NCBI GenBank assembly: GCA_031213475.1
Contig: JARUPZ010000019.1
Coordinates: 6,051,357-6,115,356, forward strand
Direction: 5' to 3'
Length of the DNA: 64,000 nucleotides
From: Nereocystis luetkeana
Taxonomy: Eukaryota > Sar > Phaeophyceae > Laminariales > Laminariaceae
The notes under the pieces are model-generated. The model ran no database searches and had not been told where the DNA came from. It saw nothing but the letters and a program-made list of their open reading frames with translations. The number at the start of each line of letters is the position of its first letter. The first letter of the stretch is position 1. Shown here piece by piece: positions 1-10,980 of this stretch. The translations under genes and the position numbers were made by a program.

Positions 1-414
1 TCTGTTTCATACTGGAAGGTGTGTCGTGTGGCGCTTGTCGGGGGGGAGGGGGGGGTGGTCAAGCGCCAGCCGGGACATTTTTTCGTCCTCTGAAGTATTG
101 ACCTTGAGAAGCGCCCGCTCACCCCATCCCACCACTCCCACATGCACCTACAGTAGTTACCTGCACCTGCGACACCCGCCCACAGCACACACACGCCGAC
201 GAGCTTGCTTTCCACTGGTTTCCTCTCTTTGAGTCGGGAAGGAACAAATCGCGCGTAGCTCAAGCGCCCCTTTCCTTTCCTCCCTTTCCACCACGCGACC
301 TCTCTTTTAGCACACCTCATTCGTTCATCGTCTTCACTCTTGGAGGCTTCGCCCCCCCCGCCATATCTCTCTCCCCCCCCCTCTCCCCCTCCCCCCCCCC
401 CCCCCCCCAAATGG

Positions 415-905
415 TCATACGACTACGGCGATGCATGAACAAAAGTACACCCTCCCTCCGTTCCCTTTCTACCCCCTACCCCCTCCCTTTGCTTTCTTTG
501 GCGGTCGCCACGGCTGGCCGGCGGCCGAGCTAGATCATTTGTGCGCGGTGGAGAGCCTTCACTCCGCACAAGGGGGATGGTCGTATCTACGTAGTGTGTA
601 CATGGTGACGCACCCACGAGGCAGTTACATAGTGTACCCGTTGCTGCCTCTGGAAGTGGCCACACCAGAAAAAAAATGAACTAATTCAACGCCGTCATCC
701 GTATGCAAGAAGATCCGCCCGCACAAACGGTTCTTAGTAGGATTGCAGCTCACCCTGCATGCGACTCGCAGAACACCTCACGGCGCTTCACACTCGGTGC
801 AACAAGCAATGCCTGCCTGGTCGGTGAAAACCCTTCGTGCTCCGTCCCGGCACTGCAGGGATGCGTGAGTCTACGCTCATACAACCACGGCACTAAGATT
901 GAACT
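415..905 (-). repeat. G-run-linked dispersed repeat, long copy
   Basis: On the minus strand it contains GTCGTATGACCATTT-like ends next to a run of 18 G (C at 391-408 on plus), CGGTTTTCACCGACCAGGC-type and GAGTCGCATG blocks. The same series of blocks recurs at about ten places in the window. Non-coding. Confidence 0.6.
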
Positions 906-1149
906 CAGCCCCCCCCTCCTCCCTCCCCCCCCCCCCCGCCTTCATGTTTTTTTTTGTGTTCTTCTGCTGTTGCCCCGCCAGGGCGTGTCTAGGGCGCACA
1001 TCGTTCCTCCCTTTTCCGGAGCGCTTCTACAGGAGCTCTACACGCGGGATGGGGCCGGTTTGCTCATCTCGAGAGACATGTGGGTCCCCCGCCGCGCTCG
1101 CTCGCTCGCTCGTCCAGCTCGTCTAGCTCTCTTTGGCGGGCCCGGCACG

Positions 1150-1720
1150 GTCCCGTCCGGGCAGTTTCGTCGTCGCGCGACGGTTTCGTCGTCGCGTGAC
1201 GGTTTCGTCATCGCGACGGTTTCGTCGTCGTGACGATTTTAGTTGCCGTCGTGGCGATTTCGTCGTCGTACCGGTCTCGTCATCGTCATCGTTGTCGTGA
1301 CGGTTTCGTCGTCATGGTGCTTCCTTCGTGAGGTTTCGCTTCTGGGGATGTTTTCTTTGCCGCGACGGTTTCGTCGGCTTACGAGTAACATTTTCTTCTT
1401 CGCAACGATATATTGTCGTCGTGGCGGCTGCTTGGTCGCGACGGCTTCACCCTCGAGGGGGTTTCTTGGTCGTTACGGCTTTGTGGTCGTAAGGGTGTCC
1501 TCGTCGCGACGGTTTCGTCGTCGTTACGGTTTCTTCGTCGTGACGGTTTTATCGTTGTGGTGGTTTTGTCGTCGTGACGGTTTCTGAGTCGCGACGGTTT
1601 CATCGTCGTGGCGATTTATTCTTCGTAACGGTTTTGTTGTCTCTGGCGGTGTCTTCTTCGAAACGGTTTCTTTTTCGTCACCATTTCTGCTTCACAATGG
1701 TTTCATCGTCATGACGGCCT
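1150..1720 (+). repeat. CGACGGTTTCGTCGT minisatellite
   Basis: Degenerate array of 15-30 bp units built from CGTCGTGACGGTTTC and CGCGACGGTTTC, upstream of the first visible NAGS exon. It opens several frames on both strands that are not genes. Confidence 0.85.
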
Positions 1721-2061
1721 CGCCATCGTAACACTCACTCACCCACCCACCCACCCTCCCACCCACCCTCCCCACCCCAGCCCAAAATCCCTCTAGTGTG
1801 AAGCCTTGTTCGCCACTTAACTCTGTGACCCGAAACCGCCCTCGTCGATCGCTTCCGCTGCCGCCGCCTCTGCGCTTGCTGCCGCCGCCGCCGCTGCTAC
1901 TACCACCGCCGCCTCTCATCGCCGCCCCCCCTTTTGTAACCACCAACGCTGCACCGCACCGCACCGCACCGCGCCGCGCCGCGCGATCGCTATCGATTTT
2001 ATTCCGCCCCTTCCGGGCGCCGACCGACCGCGCGACTAATTGCTTTCGCGACGGTGACCAG

Positions 2062-2139
2062 CTACGATGGCATTCGGCTAGCTAATCCTAGGGACGTTCC
2101 CGGAATCACGGACATCATCGCCCCCCTGGAGAAGAAAGG
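2062..2139 (+). CDS. NAGS: NAGS exon: start of GNAT domain
   Basis: Encodes YDGIRLANPRDVPG and ITDIIAPLEKKG, the strand-helix opening of the GNAT fold. The acceptor is the CAG ending at 2061 (phase 2) and the donor is GTGAGG at 2140. The frame stays open a little further 5', so the acceptor choice rests on the family alignment. Confidence 0.75.
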
Positions 2140-5100
2140 GTGAGGAGTGAGCAAGTCCGAGTAAATTGGCTGGGCACGCATGTAGGGGGGCGGAAACATG
2201 TCTGCTTTTTCTTGATCCTGTATTTCTTATCGTTTTGAGATGTTATATCGTAACTGTCGCATGATGCAGATCCCACCCGACAAAGCGTGTGAGGTCTTAT
2301 GCATATCCCACCTGGTAGAACACGGTATATGCTGTGCAAGTCTTACACGAGCGATGCCTGGCACGGTACGTAGGAGTTCCACTTGTTTTTGCCTTCTGAG
2401 GCAAATATGTCCTGACCGGTTGAGATCCTCTCGAGCGAGCGACTCCTGTACACGAGTATATATAGCATGGTGTTGCTACTACTGCAGTATACTTGTGTCA
2501 GGACTATTACGGGGGACCATATTAAATAGGACCAAATATTGTTAGTAGAAATAGGGCTATATATATAGGTTTTTGTGTGTATCGTAGGTCCTATTAACTA
2601 TGCCCCCCCGTAATAATAGTGCACTCGGTTAGGATCGCGCGAACGAAGTTCTTCGAAGTCATTTTTCGGGTGAGATATTGAGCTCCTTCCTCACGTGAGG
2701 ATCTCAAATAATACGAAGCCATTTATACAGGGCATTGCTCTTAATACAATCTAGAGATATATCCGCCCAAAAATTATATATACATAATATATATACATAT
2801 ATATAATATACCAGGTATATATATAATCTGCTCAAAATACACAGATGATGCAATGGGAGGCTGGTCAGCCCGATGTGAGCCAGCTATATAGCCCCTATTC
2901 CCCTTTTTTTGTTTGTCCTCCATGGCCTCCGCCTCCACTGCCGCCGCTGTCGCCCCGGCCCCCGCATGTGTTGGTAGAGGCGTTGTTGTTGTTGTTGTCG
3001 GATATTGTCGCTGTTCTTTGGCGTTGTTGCCCGAGGTACACTAGTACGGGAGGCCATAGTTAATAGGACCAAATATTTTTAGTAAAAGTGGTTAAATATA
3101 CCAGGGTATAGGTTTGATGTATACCATAGGTCCTATTAACTAATGTTCCCCCGTAATAGTGCGAATATATCCCACGGAGTGGGAATTCTCCCCTAACATC
3201 TTTTCGTTTGTTCGTTCATGTGTGTGTTTACTTTTTGTTGATGTGTCTTTGTTTGTCGAAGGACGCTTGTCCCCAGGCCTCCAGAGCAGCTGGAAGCAGA
3301 CATATTACGCAAGGAGTTCTTCGTCATCACCAGGTCAGTCAGTCGTACAGTAGTGTCGCTTTTGTTTTCCTGGGCCCCTTTTTGTTGTCATTCAATCCAC
3401 GCCCTCGACTGTCACTCGTCTTCCACCGGAGAAGATGCACAGCCTCGCAGCGGCCGATTGCATGCGCCCTCCGCCCCTCTCTTCGCTGTGCCGCGGCTTC
3501 GGTCGGCGGTGGACTTCGGCCGAGAGCTGCCACCACCGCCGCTGCGCGTGCCCTGGCTGCTGCGCGGACGCCTTGGCTCGAGCCTCGCCAATGATGTTTC
3601 GCCTTGTCTACCGTGTTGCTGCTGCTCTGCCGGAAGGCCCTTGAAGCCCAAGGGCTGCTGTTTGTTTTTTCGCCAGCGTTTTTTATTGTTGTTTTTTTCG
3701 TTATTGTTGCTTGGAAATGTGGAAGGGGGCAGTTCTTAGAAGGCCCACTGCTGTTTTTTATGTCGGTGGGGGTGGTGGTTGTGGTGGTTAGTGATGATGG
3801 TGTTGATGCTGGCGGTGTTGATGTTGGTGTTGGCGTTGGCGTTGATGTTGGTGTTGGTGGTGGTATTGGTGTCGATGCTGCTGCTGCTGCTGCTGCTGCT
3901 GTCGGTGTTGCTTTTGCCGTCGTGCCATGTTGTGCCCCGTCTCGGTATCCGCATCGGTACCGCCTTTCTGCCTCAAAAATCAAGATGTACACCCCGCTTT
4001 CGTTGGCATCCGCTGTTGCCGCCGTTACCGTCGGCGTTGATGTTGGTGGTGGCCGTGCCCGTGGCCTTTAGGGACAACGCGGTGCTCGGCGTGGCGTTTT
4101 TCAAGAGGTACGGGCAGGACCACGCGGAGGTGGGGTGCCTTGCGGTTCACCACGACTACCGGAAGGTGAGAACAGGGGTTTATAGAGAGGCCGAGGCAGA
4201 CTGAAACTGGCCAGACAGATGGATCGACAGACAGATAGACTTGACAGACAGGTGGATCGGCAAACTGGTATATCGTGAGGAAGATGTATGGACAGACAGA
4301 TAGACTGGCTGACAGACAGATAGTGCGGTGGACAGATGGGTCGACAGAAAGATGGAGTGACTGACAGACAAACAAGACAGAAGCGTAGAAGGGAAGACGG
4401 ACAGACAGGTACCAGGTATGTGAACAAGCAGACAGACGGACAAAAAAGGTAGGCACACATAGAAGCAGACGGGTAGGTAGGCCTATGATCAATCACCCAC
4501 CCATGCAGACGGAGAGACCGGCAGACAGGTAAGCATGCCAGCAGACAGACACACAAGACAGGCAGACCGACAGGCGTGTAGAGGACAGAGCGGCAGAAAT
4601 ATCACACACGGAGAGAGACTGACAAGACAGACACGCAGAGGGGAGAGAAACATGGTTGTGTTGCGTCTTTCAATTGGTGATGTGGCTAACAGCAGCGCTT
4701 CGGTGAACGCGCGCGCCCGCCTGTGTCTTATGTATTGATGTTGACGTCCCCTACCATCTAGCTTTGTGCCGTACCCTACCGTACCTTGCAAGCACGAGGA
4801 TCACCGACGAAAACATCTCGAGCGCTCCTTTTGCTCAACACCACCCCTCCCCCCCCCCCCTCCCCTCCCCCTTGCCCTCTCCCCTGCCTCTCCTCTGCCC
4901 CCCCCCCCCCCCCCCCCCGACGGCACTATTCACACCTTGCAGCGGGGCTGGGGCGAGGCGTTGCTCAGCTACTTGGAGCGTGTGGCGATTGCGTCGTCGG
5001 TAAAACACTTGTTCGTGCTGTCCACGTCCACCATGCAGTGGTTTGTCGAGCGAGGGTTCGAGCAGTCCAGCGTGTCCGATCTTCCCCCTGAGCGGAGAAA

Positions 5101-6026
5101 GTGAGCGAAATATATCTTTAAGGCCGGTTTTTTACGTCACGTGACCTGATAGCATTGAATACAAGCGATGTTCACACTCAGGGTCAGAGTGATACGTACG
5201 TACGTACGTACGTACGCGAGACGCACCGTATTCGGGCAAGGTTAGGGAATATAGGTAGATTCGACCTCCCAAAGGCGACGACGGTCACTAAAAAATGAAT
5301 CCGATATGCCCCGCCCCCACGTACCCCTCCCTTTCCGCCGATTCTCTGCGTCCGCGCCCTAGGAAAGCCTGGCGTTTCCCGTTCGCGTACCCTCTCCCCC
5401 CTCCTCCCCCCTGCGCTGTGGTTGGAACTCCCCCCCCCATCCTAGGAGATAGATGTTGGCCACAGGAAGCCAAACAGGAAGGGGGATAAGAGTAGGAAAA
5501 AGTTCTATGTAATCTAGGGAAACAACGCAATGGAGCGCCCAAATGTTGGAGGTGTTCTGTTAGGAGTAGGATAGGTACTCCGCCTCGAAAGGGATGCGTG
5601 GTCAACGGTCAAACGAGTAGGTAAACCAACGAAGGAGTACGCCCCCTCCACCCCCCTCCCCGTCCCCCTTCCCTTCCCGCCCCTCAATTTTTTGGCTTTC
5701 ACGAAAACTCACACGCGGTGTGGCGGCGCGTGACATGGCTTATCGTTGTTCGCGACGTCGCCCCCCCCCCCCCAGGTGATACAACTGGCAATGCATGAGC
5801 GAAACATACGACTCTCCTCCCCCCCTCCCCCCGCTCTCTACTCCCATCTCCCGCCTGTCTCTCTTTACCAAACCCGATGGCGCGGTGCACGTATTTGTTT
5901 TGGCCCGCCCCCCCCAGGTTGTACGACTGGCAGCGCATGAGCAAAATTTACGTGAAAACTCTCGGCGGCGGCGCCCGCGCTGTCGACGCGGAGGAGCTGC
6001 TGTGGGACGTCCGCGGCATGGTGTGA
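2062..6026 (+). CDS. NAGS: N-acetylglutamate synthase, acetyltransferase (GNAT) half, 5 exons
   Basis: The product transfers acetyl from acetyl-CoA to the amino group of glutamate, the first step of arginine synthesis, probably in the plastid or mitochondrion. Five exons join without a phase clash: 2062-2139, 3277-3333, 4072-4165, 4943-5100 and 5918-6026. The joined peptide of about 165 residues starts YDGIRLANPRD and has PLEKKG, the acetyl-CoA loop YRKRGWGEALL across a splice junction, LFVLST, QWFVERGF and the tail YDWQRMSKIYVKTL. Order and spacing match the GNAT domain of ArgA-type synthases and plant NAGS. The family normally has an N-terminal amino-acid-kinase domain, which is not visible here. 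Its exons should lie left of the window; a possible donor at base 19 has the right phase (weak). Introns are 738-1137 bp and full of simple repeats. The family call is firm; the 5' limit is not. Confidence 0.88.
2505..2615. mobile_element. Palindromic GGGGGACC MITE, copy 1
   Basis: Begins TATTACGGGGGACCAT and ends with the complement. The two arms contain AATAGGACC and GGTCCTATTAA, with an AT-rich middle of about 50 bp. It lies in the first NAGS intron. No coding capacity. Confidence 0.8.
3045..3158. mobile_element. Palindromic GGGGGACC MITE, copy 2
   Basis: Same arms as copy 1 (ACGGGAGGCCATAGTTAATA at the left, complementary right arm), slightly diverged. In the first NAGS intron, 119 bp upstream of an exon. 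Confidence 0.75.
3277..3333 (+). CDS. NAGS: NAGS exon: linker and second strand
   Basis: Short 57-bp exon encoding PPEQLEADILRKEFFVIT. It follows CCCCAG and is followed by GTCAGT. It matches the family segment in which a conserved 'LE' motif precedes the strand that leads to the acetyl-CoA site. The phases fit both neighbours. Confidence 0.75.
3765..3910 (+). repeat. GGTGTTGATGTTGGTGTTGG simple repeat
   Basis: Imperfect GTTGGT/GGCGTT hexamers ending in a CTG run, in a NAGS intron. Partly functions as the region upstream of the exon at 4072. Confidence 0.8.
4072..4165 (+). CDS. NAGS: NAGS exon: central strands and Vxx-YR motif
   Basis: Encodes RDNAVLGVAFFKRYG followed by AEVGCLAVHHDYRK. This is the strand pair and 'LAVHPDYR'-type motif just before the acetyl-CoA pyrophosphate loop. 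The acceptor is TTTAG and the donor GTGAG. Confidence 0.85.
4190..4640 (+). repeat. GACAGACAGAT minisatellite
   Basis: About 450 bp of degenerate GACAGACAGATGG-type units in a NAGS intron. Confidence 0.85.
4943..5100 (+). CDS. NAGS: NAGS exon: acetyl-CoA loop and LFVLST/WFVERGF motifs
   Basis: Encodes RGWGEALLSYLERVAI, then KHLFVLSTSTMQWFVERGFE and SDLPPERRK. These are the most diagnostic motifs of the NAGS GNAT domain. The acceptor is TTGCAG and the donor GTGAGC. A C-run and other pyrimidine-rich sequence precede it. Confidence 0.9.
5194..5220 (+). repeat. ACGT microsatellite
   Basis: About six ACGT/CGTA units in the last NAGS intron. Confidence 0.85.
5515..5625 (-). repeat. Dispersed repeat D4, copy 1
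   Basis: AAACAACGCAATGGAGCGCC and CTCGAAAGGGATGCGTGGTC; inverted match at 57900-58010. Lies in the last NAGS intron. Confidence 0.6.
5750..5812 (+). repeat. Decoy copy of the NAGS terminal-exon junction
   Basis: A C-run, CAG and about 33 bases match the start of the true terminal exon (5911-5950) at roughly 75-80%. The shared blocks include ACTGGCA and GCATGAGC. In the phase delivered by the preceding exon the copy would read a stop (TGA) at its first full codon. It looks like a local duplication that included the splice junction. Confidence 0.6.
5918..6026 (+). CDS. NAGS: NAGS terminal exon
   Basis: Encodes LYDWQRMSKIYVKTLGGGAR and AEELLWDV, ending in TGA at 6024-6026. The Y-x-x-Q-R-x-S-K-x-Y pattern is the family's C-terminal signature. 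The acceptor is a C-run followed by AG. A degraded copy of this exon's first 35 bases lies about 150 bp upstream. Confidence 0.88.
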
Positions 6027-6235
6027 ATGATAATTGACCTTGTGGAAGGCGGTTTGGGGAAGGGGGGGAGGGCACTGCCAGATACGGGGGGGGAGAGGGG
6101 GGGGCGGGGGGCGGAGAGGGCGGTCATGTTTGGCGCGGCTCGGGGGGCTGGGGCTGGCTGCCCCGCTTTCTTGCTTGGGTGCTTGGGTGCTTGGTTGTCT
6201 GTACCGCTTGCTTATGTGGTGTTTGGGTGCTCGTA

Positions 6236-6260
6236 CCGCTTGCTTTGCCTGCTTGCTTGC

Positions 6261-6308
<48 letters not shown>

Positions 6309-6350
6309 CTCTTCGCTTGCTTGCTTGTCTCTTCGCTTGCTTGCTGTAAG
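6236..6350 (+). repeat. CTTG microsatellite
   Basis: About 20 CTTG units with CTCTTCGCTTGCTTG variants, just downstream of the NAGS stop. Confidence 0.9.
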
Positions 6351-6799
6351 CTGTGGTTTGCCGCGATTTTCTCGGCCGGTCCCAACGGCACTTTCTTCCG
6401 GTCGTGACCCGATTGCCGCGACACTACATAGAAAGGCGAGGGACGGCCCGCAGGTTGTCGGAGACGATGGGGTGTAAAGAGCCGCAGGACTGACACCTCC
6501 GGCCGCCGCCGCCACCGTCGCCGCCACCGTCGCCGCCGGAATCATCGGTAGGCTGGTTACATACCACTATGCCCCGATACACAAGGGCTGTTTTTGTTAG
6601 ATAGTGATATGCAAACGTTCCCATTAATAGTATTTCGGGACAGAGAGTGGTATACTTTAGGGGGGCGCCGCTTCCTGCGGTCGCTCATTGCGTTTTTTTT
6701 TTCCAAGTTCGATGTTTGTTCCCGATAAGGGTGATTAACAGAGGGGTGGTCGAAGTGGTGACAGTTTGAACGTGGTGGTACATACCGAAGTGGCCCCTA

Positions 6800-7480
6800 A
6801 GCCATGTGCGCGGCGGGGGAGGGGGGGGGGGGGGAGGGGTTGCGAGGGAGGGGGCGGGGAGTGTACTCGATATCATCCGTGGCCGTAGTCGTATGTATGA
6901 CCATAGACCCTCGCATCCCTCCAATGCCGGGACGGGGACGGGGGGGAGAGGGATGTACTCATTATCAAGCATGGCCGTAGTCGTATGGCCATAGACCCTC
7001 TCACCCCTCCAATGCCGGGACGGGGAGGGGGGGGAGGGGGGTGTACTCATTATCATGCATGGCCGTAGTCGTATGGCCATAGACCCTCGCATCCCTACCA
7101 TGCCCTGACGGAGCACGTCGGATTTTCACCGACCAGACAGACATTGCTTGAACCTAGCGCGAAGCGCCGTGAAGTGCTGGGGCGAGTCGCATGAAGGGCG
7201 AGCTGCATCGTACTATGAACCGCTTTCGAGGCGGATTTTCTTGCGTATGGAGGGCAGCGTCAATTAACTGGTTCCTTTTCTGGTGTGGCCAGTTCCATTT
7301 GACAACAAATGGGTTTACTATGTAACTCCCTCGTGGTTGCCTTACCATTGTAGGTACACAGTATGTGATACGATTGGTGGATGGTGGAAGAAGCGTGGTC
7401 GGTGCAAATATTTTTTCGTTGTTGTGTATGCACCGCGTCCGCTGATGATGTGTTCGTCATGCTACATATATACATCTTGC
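6800..7480 (+). repeat. G-run-linked dispersed repeat with internal triplication
   Basis: A unit of about 90 bp (GTGTACTCATTATCATGCAT, GGCCGTAGTCGTATG, CCATAGACCCTCGCATCCCT, then a G-run) occurs three times, at about 6862, 6953 and 7042. The long 3' part follows (TTTTCACCGACCAGACAGAC, GGCGAGTCGCATGAAGGGC). Confidence 0.65.
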
Positions 7481-7744
7481 GCTCGTGAAAAACCAAGGCC
7501 GTGTTTTTTTTTCGGTTTAGCCTTTCATTCCCTTATCAACCTGTTGGATGAAAGGGGCGGAGCGGGGGAAGGGGAGATTGATAAAAACCTCGCCCTAATC
7601 CGTGTTTGTGTGTTTTGTGCGCGGCAAAATCTTCGGTGTGATCACCTAAATGGAGGCGTGTGCACTATCTTCCTTCGCTGCCGTAGAAAGCTGGGAGTCC
7701 TGGAAGCAACATGCTACCTGTGTTCCTGGGCTCTTGCTTTGCCG

Positions 7745-8060
7745 ATCGGAGGGGGGGGGGGGGGGGGGGGGGGGGTCGCTCTCCATAGGTCGTATTGGTT
7801 GATGGCTCACGTATGTACCTGGGCTCCGACGCCATTTGTTTTGAGCGTATACTCATGTCATGGTCACGCGTGGACGTAGTCCCGTGGCGATAGACCCTCG
7901 CCTCCCTACAAATGCCGGGACGGATCACGGTCGGGTTTTCACCGACCAGGAAGACATGGCGCGAAGCAGAGAAACGTGAGGTGTGTCCGGCGAGTCGCAT
8001 GAAGGGTTAGCTGCATCCTACCATCACACATATGTTGAGGGGGGGGGGGGGGGGGGGTTC
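7745..8060 (+). repeat. G-run-linked dispersed repeat
   Basis: Starts with a run of about 26 G, followed by the GACCCTCGCCTCCC, GGGTTTTCACCGACCAGGAA and GCGAGTCGCATGAAGGGTTA blocks, and ends at a second G-run (8040-8057). Confidence 0.65.
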
Positions 8061-8607
8061 ATATCCCCCTTAAGAAGTGCGCCCAAGGTTTTGGATAAAA
8101 AAAATACTTGAGAAATAGTGCGGGGTAGTTTTTCGCGGTTCCGAAGAGGTTTTTCAAGCTCTTACGTACGTATTGAGCTGTGTATCTCGTGTATATACAC
8201 CCCGCATCAGGTTAATGCGGGGGACTGGAGAGGGAGATGCCAGGGAGAGGGAGGTGTTGACGAAAGCTCTCCGATTCTCGACATGGATGGGTGTTGAACT
8301 GGGAGAGGCTCGCAGAGGCGGCCCCTGTCGAAGAAGGCGCAGGTAGGCATGTTTTATTGCTCCCGTTTCAAGCTGATGGGAGAAAGGCGGGATTTATGCG
8401 TGGCGTGTGGTCCTCGTTTTCAGGAAGGAATTCGTGTGTTTGGGCTACTGGACAACACAAGTTTGACTCATTTTGGTCATTTTGATCATTTTTGGTCACC
8501 TCGTGCTTCGGTACGACAAATCGCCACGTTTAGCGCCAAGACGCGGGCTGCGATTGAGGTGGAACGTTTTGGCAGAAACTTTTTTTCTGAATAACACTTC
8601 TCCTGAG

Positions 8608-8706
8608 CCCTTTTAGGACTGGAGCCCTGTTTTGGGGACAAATCACTCAAATTCCAAATAGTTTGTCCCCAAAACGGGACTGCTGTCCTATTAATAGAAG
8701 GGTTAA
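8608..8706. mobile_element. TTAA piggyBac-like MITE, copy 1
   Basis: Arms CCCTTTTAGGACTG and its complement, with the inner palindrome TTTGGGGACAAA / TTTGTCCCCAAAACGGGAC. Ends in GGGTTAA. Confidence 0.7.
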
Positions 8707-8924
8707 CCCAAAATGATCGGATTTTTGTTGTTGTTGTTGTATCGCAGTATTTTCCGTTTTATTGCTTGGACCATAGGATCGTTTATCGGGTAACACGTAG
8801 ACTTTCCTCCAGAATCAGTCGTTTTGGGAGGAGACTCGGGGAAAGAAACTGGCGAAGCTCTGCTGTAGCGTGCGTCGTTTATCGCAGCCTAGGGTTCAAT
8901 ATCATGCCGTGTCGCTTTGTGTCC

Positions 8925-9215
8925 GCCTTTGCTTTGCTGTTGCTTTGCTTTGCCTTTGCTTCGCTTATGCTTTGCTTTGCTTTTGCTTTGCTTCGCTTTG
9001 CTTTTGCTTTGTTTTTCTTCGATTTGCCTTTGCTTCTGCTTTTGCCTCTGCTTTGCTTTTGCTTCGCTTTGCCTTTGCTTTGCTTGTGCTTTTGCCTTGC
9101 TTTGCTTTTGCTTTTGCTTCGCTTTGCTTTTGCTTTTGCTTCGCTTTGCTTTTGCTTTGCTCTGCTTTGCTTTTGCTTTACTTTGCTTTTGCTTTGCGTT
9201 GCGTTGCGTTGCATC
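8925..9215 (+). repeat. GCTTT/TGCTTTTGC satellite
   Basis: 290 bp of 5-6 bp units (GCTTTGCTTTTGCTTC). Open frames of repeated Phe/Ala/Leu on plus and Lys/Ala/Gln on minus are by-products. Confidence 0.9.
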
Positions 9216-9884
9216 ACGTTGAGTTGGTCGCTTTGGGGTGTGCTGCAGCACCCCTCTCTCGCAGCTTACCGCACAGGTAGGCACGTGTCTCCACCCTAGC
9301 TCGTGAGTCTCCCTGTTAGGGCCATTCTTAACCCCGGGCTAGTCACGCGCGAACAATTTCCAGCACCACTGGTGCAGCTACTGCAGTAGCGATCAAAGCA
9401 AAGGCAACGAAAGAGAGGTATTTCGTGTGCGCATTTTTCTGATTGGTCATTCTGTCAGTGGATTTGTTCTGATTAGTCGTATCTACTTTTTGTACCTGGC
9501 AGGATAATTCTGACTGGTGGAAATCCTCTAGAAGGCGTTCTTATATCGGGCAGAGTGCGACACACGATAACGGTACTACCTGGCACCTGGTACCTGGTAT
9601 ATGGTATCAGGTTTGCCTAGGCGAGGTGCTATATACGGAGAGAGGGTGGTCACCGGGGATGTGCCTGGTAGTATACACCTGGGTGGGTAATCTGAGTACT
9701 TCTCCCGTACAGTCCGATGTTTTCGTCAGCGCTGTATCATGCTCGACTATATTGCCGGGTTCGCTATGTTTGTTGAGTGAAAAAAAAATGAAGAAAACAA
9801 CGAAGAAATTGGACCGATTTGGAGTTATTAGGGGCTGACTGGGCTGAGTTGCGTAATGTGTGACTGTGACTGCTGTGTTCCAGT

Positions 9885-9993
9885 TATTACGGGGGACCAT
9901 AGTTAATAGGACCTATGATACGCATAAAAACCTATATATTTAATCATTTTTACTAACAATATTTGGTCCTATTAACTATGGTCCCCCGTAATA
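9885..9993. mobile_element. Palindromic GGGGGACC MITE, copy 3
   Basis: Near-perfect arms (TATTACGGGGGACCATAGTT and its complement), suggesting a young copy. Confidence 0.85.
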
Positions 9994-10019
9994 GTATTAA
10001 AGGCATAAGAGACACAAGG

Positions 10020-10180
10020 ACAGGGGGGGACGCGAGGGAAGGGGGGGGGGGGGGGTGTACTCATGTCATGTATGGCAAGAGACCCTCGCATCTTTACAAT
10101 CCCGGGACGGAGCACGTCGGGTTTTCACCGATCAGGCAGGCATTGCTTGCACCAAGCGCGAAGTGGCGTGTGTGGGGGGG
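10020..10180 (+). repeat. G-run-linked dispersed repeat
   Basis: A G-run, GTGTACTCATGTCATGTATG, GACCCTCGCATC, then GGGTTTTCACCGATCAGGCA and GCTTGCACCAAGCGCGAAG. Confidence 0.65.
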
Positions 10181-10814
10181 GGGGGCGGACTCAGCCGACT
10201 TGAATGCACTTCGTATTTTATTTTGTTTCTCGTGAAGAAGGTATGCGCGCAAGAGAGAGAGGGGGGGGGGGGGGGGGGGGGAAGAGAGCCGCACGCCAGC
10301 CCTTTCTGATGCGTATTTGAAAGTTTGCTTCGTGACTCCTCCCCGCCAGCCAGCCAGCTGTGCCATTTCACCAAGATGCCGGTAGTAGCCACAGCATTCA
10401 AGGATCGGCGCCGCAATAGTCAGTAGGTCTTGCATGATCTATCGCACTGGCGACCAGGCGAGAATCGGACAAGAGGTAGCGTCATTCCTGCGTGTTGCGG
10501 AAAGTCATGTGCCGGGTGTATACACAAATGCCCGGGGGTAGGGTGTGTGTGAGAGAGAGAGCTCTGATATATGTGCGGTGCACGACGGTGGTGTTGTGAT
10601 TGCAGCCGCGGGTTAAATCATGCCTCTACAATGCGGCCTCCACAATGCGGTAGAGGCGGTGATGTTGGTTGTAGCCGCGTGTGAATCTATGTCACCATGC
10701 CTCTACCGTGCGGTACAGGGGTGGCTTTGGGGCCCAAACTGTTCTGACTGACTAAATGAAGGGGCTCCAAGGCTGAGGAACTGGTCGATGCATTATAAGA
10801 GTATGCAGGGTTCT

Positions 10815-10980
10815 TCACGGGTCATATAACCCGACCCGCGGGTCGGGTCAGGAAGTTTTCGCAATCTCACGGGTCGGGTCGGGTCAGGAGGTTTTGAAAC
10901 TCGCACAGAACGGGTCGGGTCACCCTTACCCGGCCCGACCCGACCGACCTGACCCGCGAGGTTTGACCCGACCTATGAAC
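10815..10980 (+). repeat. CGGGT/ACCCG arrays facing each other
   Basis: GGTCGGGTCGGGTCAGG units are followed by CCCGACCCGACC units, so the segment can fold as a long imperfect hairpin. Confidence 0.75.

Noticed and set aside
8291-8485. Frame LNWERLAEAAPVEEGAG as a possible exon with donor at GCGCAG|GTAGGC
   Set aside because: Only a short stretch looks coding, no start ATG in frame and no compatible neighbour exon.
8766-9299. Frames of 177 and 136 codons rich in Phe/Leu/Cys, and Lys/Ala-rich frames opposite
   Set aside because: Generated by the GCTTT satellite; present in several frames at once.
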